Shown here: positions 6,936-8,712 of the stretch, in pieces
How positions within the stretch are numbered: the stretch's first letter is position 1
Layout of the letters: each line of letters opens with the position of its first letter
Source of the DNA: Actinomycetota bacterium
GTDB taxonomy: Bacteria; Actinomycetota; Actinomycetes; Streptosporangiales; Streptosporangiaceae
Assembly (NCBI GenBank): GCA_003161205.1
Contig: PMOU01000121.1
Location: 11,836-20,547, forward strand
Direction: 5' to 3'
DNA: 8,712 bases
The notes under the pieces: generated by a model
Seen by the model: only the letters and a program-made list of their open reading frames with translations
Database searches by the model: none
What the model was told of the DNA's origin: nothing
Position numbers and translations under genes: made by a program

Positions 6936-7486
6936 CCGCCCGTCACCACTTCCGGGCCGTCGCCGGTGGCGAAGACCCGCGCGGTGAAGCCATCCCCCTC
7001 GATTGACGCATAGTCGTGCCCGGCGTCACCTAGATAGACGGCCAGGAAGACCAGATCGTCGTCGCCGGTGTTGACGGTCCGGTGCGCCCAGCCCGGTGGC
7101 ACGTAGACGCTGACGTCCGGGGTCAGCTTCTCCACCCGCAGGTCGCCGGTTCTGTCCTGCAGCACCATGAGCCCGGTTCCGGCCATCCCGAGGTAGAACT
7201 CGGCGGAGTCACGCTCATGATGATGGCCCTTCGTCATGAAATATTCCGCGCCCACCATGCCCGGCGAGATAATCGTCGTCCGGTAGGCTAGGTGGTCCCT
7301 TTCCTCTGGCACCGGCGCATCGAAGGCGCGGTAGATAACCGGATCCCCGGCATCCCTTACAAGCTGTCGGGCTGCTTCCGCGTCAGCATAGGCACCCGGC
7401 ATTTCGCTGAGTCTCCGCACCAGGGTTGCCTCGTGCGGAGTGAGATAACCGGATCTGAAGTCAATAGTCGCGCTGAATGGCGTCAT
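6932..7486 (-). CDS. Cupin-type phosphoglucose isomerase (cPGI family)
   Basis: A 184-aa metal-dependent cupin sugar-phosphate isomerase, unrelated in fold to the common PGI. Seen: GAEYFMTKGHHHERDSAEFY (79-98) supplying metal ligands His88, His90 and Glu96; YVPPGWAHRTVNTGDD (128-143) with the fourth ligand His135; and AVYLGDAGHDY (149-159), close to the YPADAGHDY of archaeal cPGIs. Length matches the family (about 185-190). The established reaction is glucose-6-phosphate to fructose-6-phosphate; its placement in a specialised catabolic operon suggests it may act on another aldose or sugar phosphate. The ATG overlaps the regulator stop codon (ATGA), so it is co-translated with the regulator; the stop overlaps the GTG of the aldehyde dehydrogenase. 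Confidence 0.88.
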   Translation of the reverse strand: MTPFSATIDFRSGYLTPHEATLVRRLSEMPGAYADAEAARQLVRDAGDPVIYRAFDAPVPEERDHLAYRTTIISPGMVGAEYFMTKGHHHERDSAEFYLGMAGTGLMVLQDRTGDLRVEKLTPDVSVYVPPGWAHRTVNTGDDDLVFLAVYLGDAGHDYASIEGDGFTARVFATGDGPEVVTGG

Positions 7487-8229
7487 GGGGATGTGATCTC
7501 CAACTCGAATTTAAAGCTGTCACCACGGTAAATAGCGGAGTAATACTCAAACACCTCGCCCTCGGCCGTCCTCGTCACACTCTCTATGCGCAGGGCGGGC
7601 AGACCCGTCGGCGCGACCAGATGCCGCGCGTCCTCCGTCGACAGCACAGCGACCTCGATCGAGCGGTGCCCGCCGGCCGGCCGGACGCCATACTCGTCAC
7701 GCATCACCTGGTAGAGGGACCGGTCGGTCATGTCGAGGTCGGTGAAGCCGGGAAATATCCTGCTCGGCAGCGTCGTGCGGACCACCAGCACCGGACGGTC
7801 GTCGACGCTGCGCACCCGGTCGAACCTGATCACCTCGTCCCCGATGTTCAGTTCAAGGGCGCTGGCCAGGCTCACAGGGCATCCCCTCAATTCCGATGCG
7901 AGCACCCTGCTCCGTATCGAATGGCCTGCATTCACCATCGAGTCGTAGAACCCAAGCGAATGCTGAACGAAACTGGTGTTCAGCTTGCGGCCGGTTACAA
8001 AGGTGCCTTTCCCCTTGACTTTCAGCACCATGCCGTCTCGCTCCAGTTCGTCGAGCGCCTGCCGGACGACGGTGCGACTCACCGAATACTGACGGCACAG
8101 GTCAGACTCCGACGAAAGAAGGTCACCCTCGTTCCGGCGCTGAACGTCGGTGATCAAGATCTCCTTGAGCTGCTGGTAGTAAGGAACATAGGAACGGGTA
8201 TTGATTCCGGTACTCGCCTGTGCTGTCAT
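7483..8229 (-). CDS. GntR-family transcriptional regulator, HutC subfamily (UTRA domain)
   Basis: A 248-aa one-component regulator: DNA-binding winged helix (about 15-78) and sugar or effector-sensing UTRA domain (about 98-240). Seen: YVPYYQQLKEIL (14-25), LLSSESDLCRQYSVSRTVVRQALDELERDGMV (37-68, the recognition helix region) and the wing GKGTFVTGRK; then DEVIRFDRVRSVDDRPVLVVRTTLP (131-155), typical UTRA. The frame stays open to 8409, but the extra 60 codons are low-complexity and unlike any GntR N terminus; the domain begins naturally after ATG 8229. That ATG lies inside operator B, 6 nt after TATAAT, so the gene is probably leaderless and autoregulated. It heads the five-gene operon. Expected behaviour, by analogy with the subfamily, is repression released by a pathway sugar or sugar phosphate. 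Confidence 0.93.
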   Translation of the reverse strand: MTAQASTGINTRSYVPYYQQLKEILITDVQRRNEGDLLSSESDLCRQYSVSRTVVRQALDELERDGMVLKVKGKGTFVTGRKLNTSFVQHSLGFYDSMVNAGHSIRSRVLASELRGCPVSLASALELNIGDEVIRFDRVRSVDDRPVLVVRTTLPSRIFPGFTDLDMTDRSLYQVMRDEYGVRPAGGHRSIEVAVLSTEDARHLVAPTGLPALRIESVTRTAEGEVFEYYSAIYRGDSFKFELEITSP

Positions 8230-8241
8230 GACAGGATTATA
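8222..8241 (-). promoter_or_regulatory. Operator B and leaderless promoter of the regulator operon
   Basis: Minus strand reads TATAAT (8241-8236), then CCTGTCATGACAGC. CTGTCATGACAG (8223-8234) is a perfect 12-bp palindrome, centred on the 8228/8229 boundary, and contains the ATG start codon of the regulator. TATAAT is a perfect -10; a start about 7 nt downstream falls on the A of the ATG, so the mRNA would have no leader, and no Shine-Dalgarno lies at normal spacing. A weak -35-like GAGACA sits at 8257-8262 with a short 15-nt spacer. A bound regulator would cover the transcription start, giving negative autoregulation (inference). Confidence 0.75.
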
Positions 8242-8291
8242 GGAGCCTCTTGCCCCTGTCTCGTTTCGGGGCCCCTCGAGACCGCTGGCGG
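8230..8291. other. Short non-coding spacer between the regulator and the dehydrogenase stub
   Basis: About 60 nt holding the regulator promoter. It also includes GGGGCCCC at 8268-8275 next to CTCGAG, small palindromes with no T-run that do not look like a terminator. I see no gene here. Confidence 0.5.
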
Positions 8292-8519
8292 TCACGGCGC
8301 GAGCGCCGCTTTCAGGCAGGCCGGGTCGTCCCGCAGCAAGCCGTGGACGACGCAAGCCGTCGGCTCTGTCCCGCAGATTCCGGCTTTCTCGACCCGGAGC
8401 AACTCCCACGGGCCCAGCTCGGGATCGGGCGCCGGCGTCACTGCGAACTCACGTGGCACCTGGTAGGCCACAGCCTTTGCCTGAACATCCTCACACGTAC
8501 CCTCCTGACGAGCTGACAT
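8292..8519 (-). pseudogene. Truncated zinc-dependent dehydrogenase remnant (N-terminal stub)
   Basis: A 75-codon frame from ATG 8519 to TGA 8292. Residues about 13-52 (QAKAVAYQVPREFAV through the GICGTE block) look like the first part of the GroES domain of a medium-chain dehydrogenase, including the first catalytic-zinc Cys in GICGTE. After that the sequence (PTACVVHGLL to ALAP) has no LGHE motif, no structural-zinc cysteines and no Rossmann domain, and none of the three frames downstream restores them before the regulator. A full member needs about 340 residues, so this is a 3'-deleted relic. The start is also unclear: a good CAGGAGGG ribosome site (about 8500-8507) lies after ATG 8519 and has no suitable in-frame start following it, hinting at 5' damage. 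It sits directly behind operator C, so an intact third dehydrogenase was probably once part of the regulon. A functional microprotein cannot be excluded. Confidence 0.6.
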
Positions 8520-8539
8520 CCTATCATGACAGGATTATG
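8518..8539 (-). promoter_or_regulatory. Operator C with overlapping -10 box
   Basis: Minus strand reads CATAAT (8539-8534), then CCTGTCATGATAGG. ATCCTATCATGACAGGAT (8518-8535, plus strand) is an 18-bp inverted repeat with one mismatched pair, centred on the 8526/8527 boundary. It shares TAATCCTGTCATGA with operators A and B in the same position relative to the -10-like hexamer. The promoter would point at the dehydrogenase stub and the regulator operon. On the plus strand it contains TATCAT (8522-8527), so rightward transcription is also possible. Confidence 0.7.
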
Positions 8540-8667
8540 TGTTGGTTAGTTTCAGAGAGGCGGAATCTTCAGTCTCGGTGTTGCGCAGGGTGGGCAGAAC
8601 CCCGCACCCTCACATCCGGTAAGATCATCGGCAAGACGGCGGGTATCGCTGTGGGAAGAAGGCCGGC
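8540..8667. other. Intergenic region between operator C and the right-edge gene
   Basis: About 128 nt without a recognisable gene. Seen: a weak inverted repeat AGGGTG (8587-8592) / CACCCT (8605-8610) with a 12-nt loop and no T-run, so not a convincing terminator; and TAAGAT at 8620-8625, a possible actinobacterial -10 (TAnnnT) for the right-edge gene, with no clear -35. This stretch probably marks the right boundary of the catabolic locus. Confidence 0.35.
8653..8662 (+). promoter_or_regulatory. Ribosome binding site of the right-edge gene
   Basis: Purine-rich GGGAAGAAGG ends 5 nt before GTG 8668, a normal spacing. It is the main support for choosing that GTG. Confidence 0.55.
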
Positions 8668-8712
8668 GTGTTCGAGGCTGCTGACATCAGGGAATGGCGC
8701 GGCCACGACGTG
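8668..8712 (+). CDS. Start of a probable PRC-barrel domain protein (first 15 residues, 3' end outside window)
   Basis: GTG 8668 opens a frame reading MFEAADIREWRGHDV to the right edge. From memory, actinobacterial PRC-barrel proteins begin with a very similar MF-x-A-x-DIR-x-WRG-x-x-V segment, which then leads into the DxxGxKIG turn of the barrel; that part is outside the window. The start is supported by GGGAAGAAGG 5 nt upstream. Such proteins are often stress-related or of unknown role, and this one is probably unrelated to the sugar locus. Only 15 residues are visible, so the call rests on a short match. Confidence 0.5.
   Translation, partial: MFEAADIREWRGHDV

Noticed and set aside
7214..7240. 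TCATGA-containing stretches within the cupin isomerase gene as a fourth operator
   Set aside because: They match only the central 6 bp; the CTG/CAG arms and the TAATC flank shared by sites A-C are absent.
8268..8280. GGGGCCCC and CTCGAG palindromes as an operator or terminator
   Set aside because: Short GC-rich palindromes are frequent by chance at this GC content; no repeat elsewhere and no T-run.
8230..8409. 60-codon upstream extension of the GntR reading frame
   Set aside because: The extension is rich in Arg/Gly/Pro, crosses the -10 box and operator, partly covers the dehydrogenase remnant in another frame and does not resemble a GntR N terminus. The domain starts normally just after ATG 8229.
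8587..8610. AGGGTG/CACCCT inverted repeat as a terminator
   Set aside because: Only a 6-bp stem with a 12-nt loop and no following T-run; too weak to call.
1..8712. CRISPR array, insertion sequence, tRNA or rRNA genes
   Set aside because: I saw no direct-repeat array, transposase motifs, terminal inverted repeats or recognisable structural RNA sequence on either strand.

Overview
The window is high-GC DNA with tightly packed, overlapping genes and frequent GTG starts. It has a HutC-type GntR regulator and, at the right edge, what looks like the start of an actinobacterial-style PRC-barrel gene. Together these suggest an actinomycete (Actinomycetota) chromosome; genus cannot be named from the sequence. 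Nearly all of it is one carbohydrate-catabolism locus organised around a single transcription factor.

Layout. Bases 1-1024 (minus): a 2-keto-3-deoxygluconate (KDG) kinase of the PfkB family, cut by the window edge, preceded by and coupled (TAATG) to a KDPG/KHG-type aldolase. Bases 1025-1102: a divergent promoter region with operator A. Bases 1103-3093 (plus): two zinc-dependent medium-chain sugar/polyol dehydrogenases overlapping by 4 nt. Bases 3080-8229 (minus): a five-gene operon read leftward as GntR/UTRA regulator, cupin-type phosphoglucose isomerase, NAD(P)-dependent aldehyde dehydrogenase, FGGY (xylulokinase-like) sugar kinase and D-2-hydroxyacid dehydrogenase; every junction overlaps. 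Its last gene runs 14 nt into the end of the convergent dehydrogenase pair. Bases 8292-8519 (minus): an N-terminal stub of a third zinc dehydrogenase. Bases 8668-8712 (plus): the first 15 codons of an apparent PRC-barrel protein, probably outside the locus.

The most informative signal is non-coding. Three copies of a near-identical element lie at 1042-1061, 8222-8241 and 8520-8539. Each is a -10-like hexamer (TGTAAT, TATAAT, CATAAT) followed directly by the palindromic core CCTGTCATGAYAG. They sit before the dehydrogenase pair and the aldolase/kinase pair (A), at the regulator start codon (B) and before the dehydrogenase stub (C). I infer that they are operators of the GntR regulator at 7483-8229, tying the three transcription units into one autoregulated regulon. 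Site B places TATAAT 6 nt before the regulator ATG, so its mRNA is probably leaderless.

How the genes may work together (inference): the dehydrogenases oxidise sugars or polyols, the isomerase and FGGY kinase handle a ketose or sugar phosphate, the aldehyde dehydrogenase oxidises an aldehyde, and KDG kinase plus aldolase would split a 2-keto-3-deoxy acid to pyruvate and a phosphorylated aldehyde. No transporter, dehydratase or lactonase is visible, so the substrate remains unresolved and the pathway may continue to the left of base 1.
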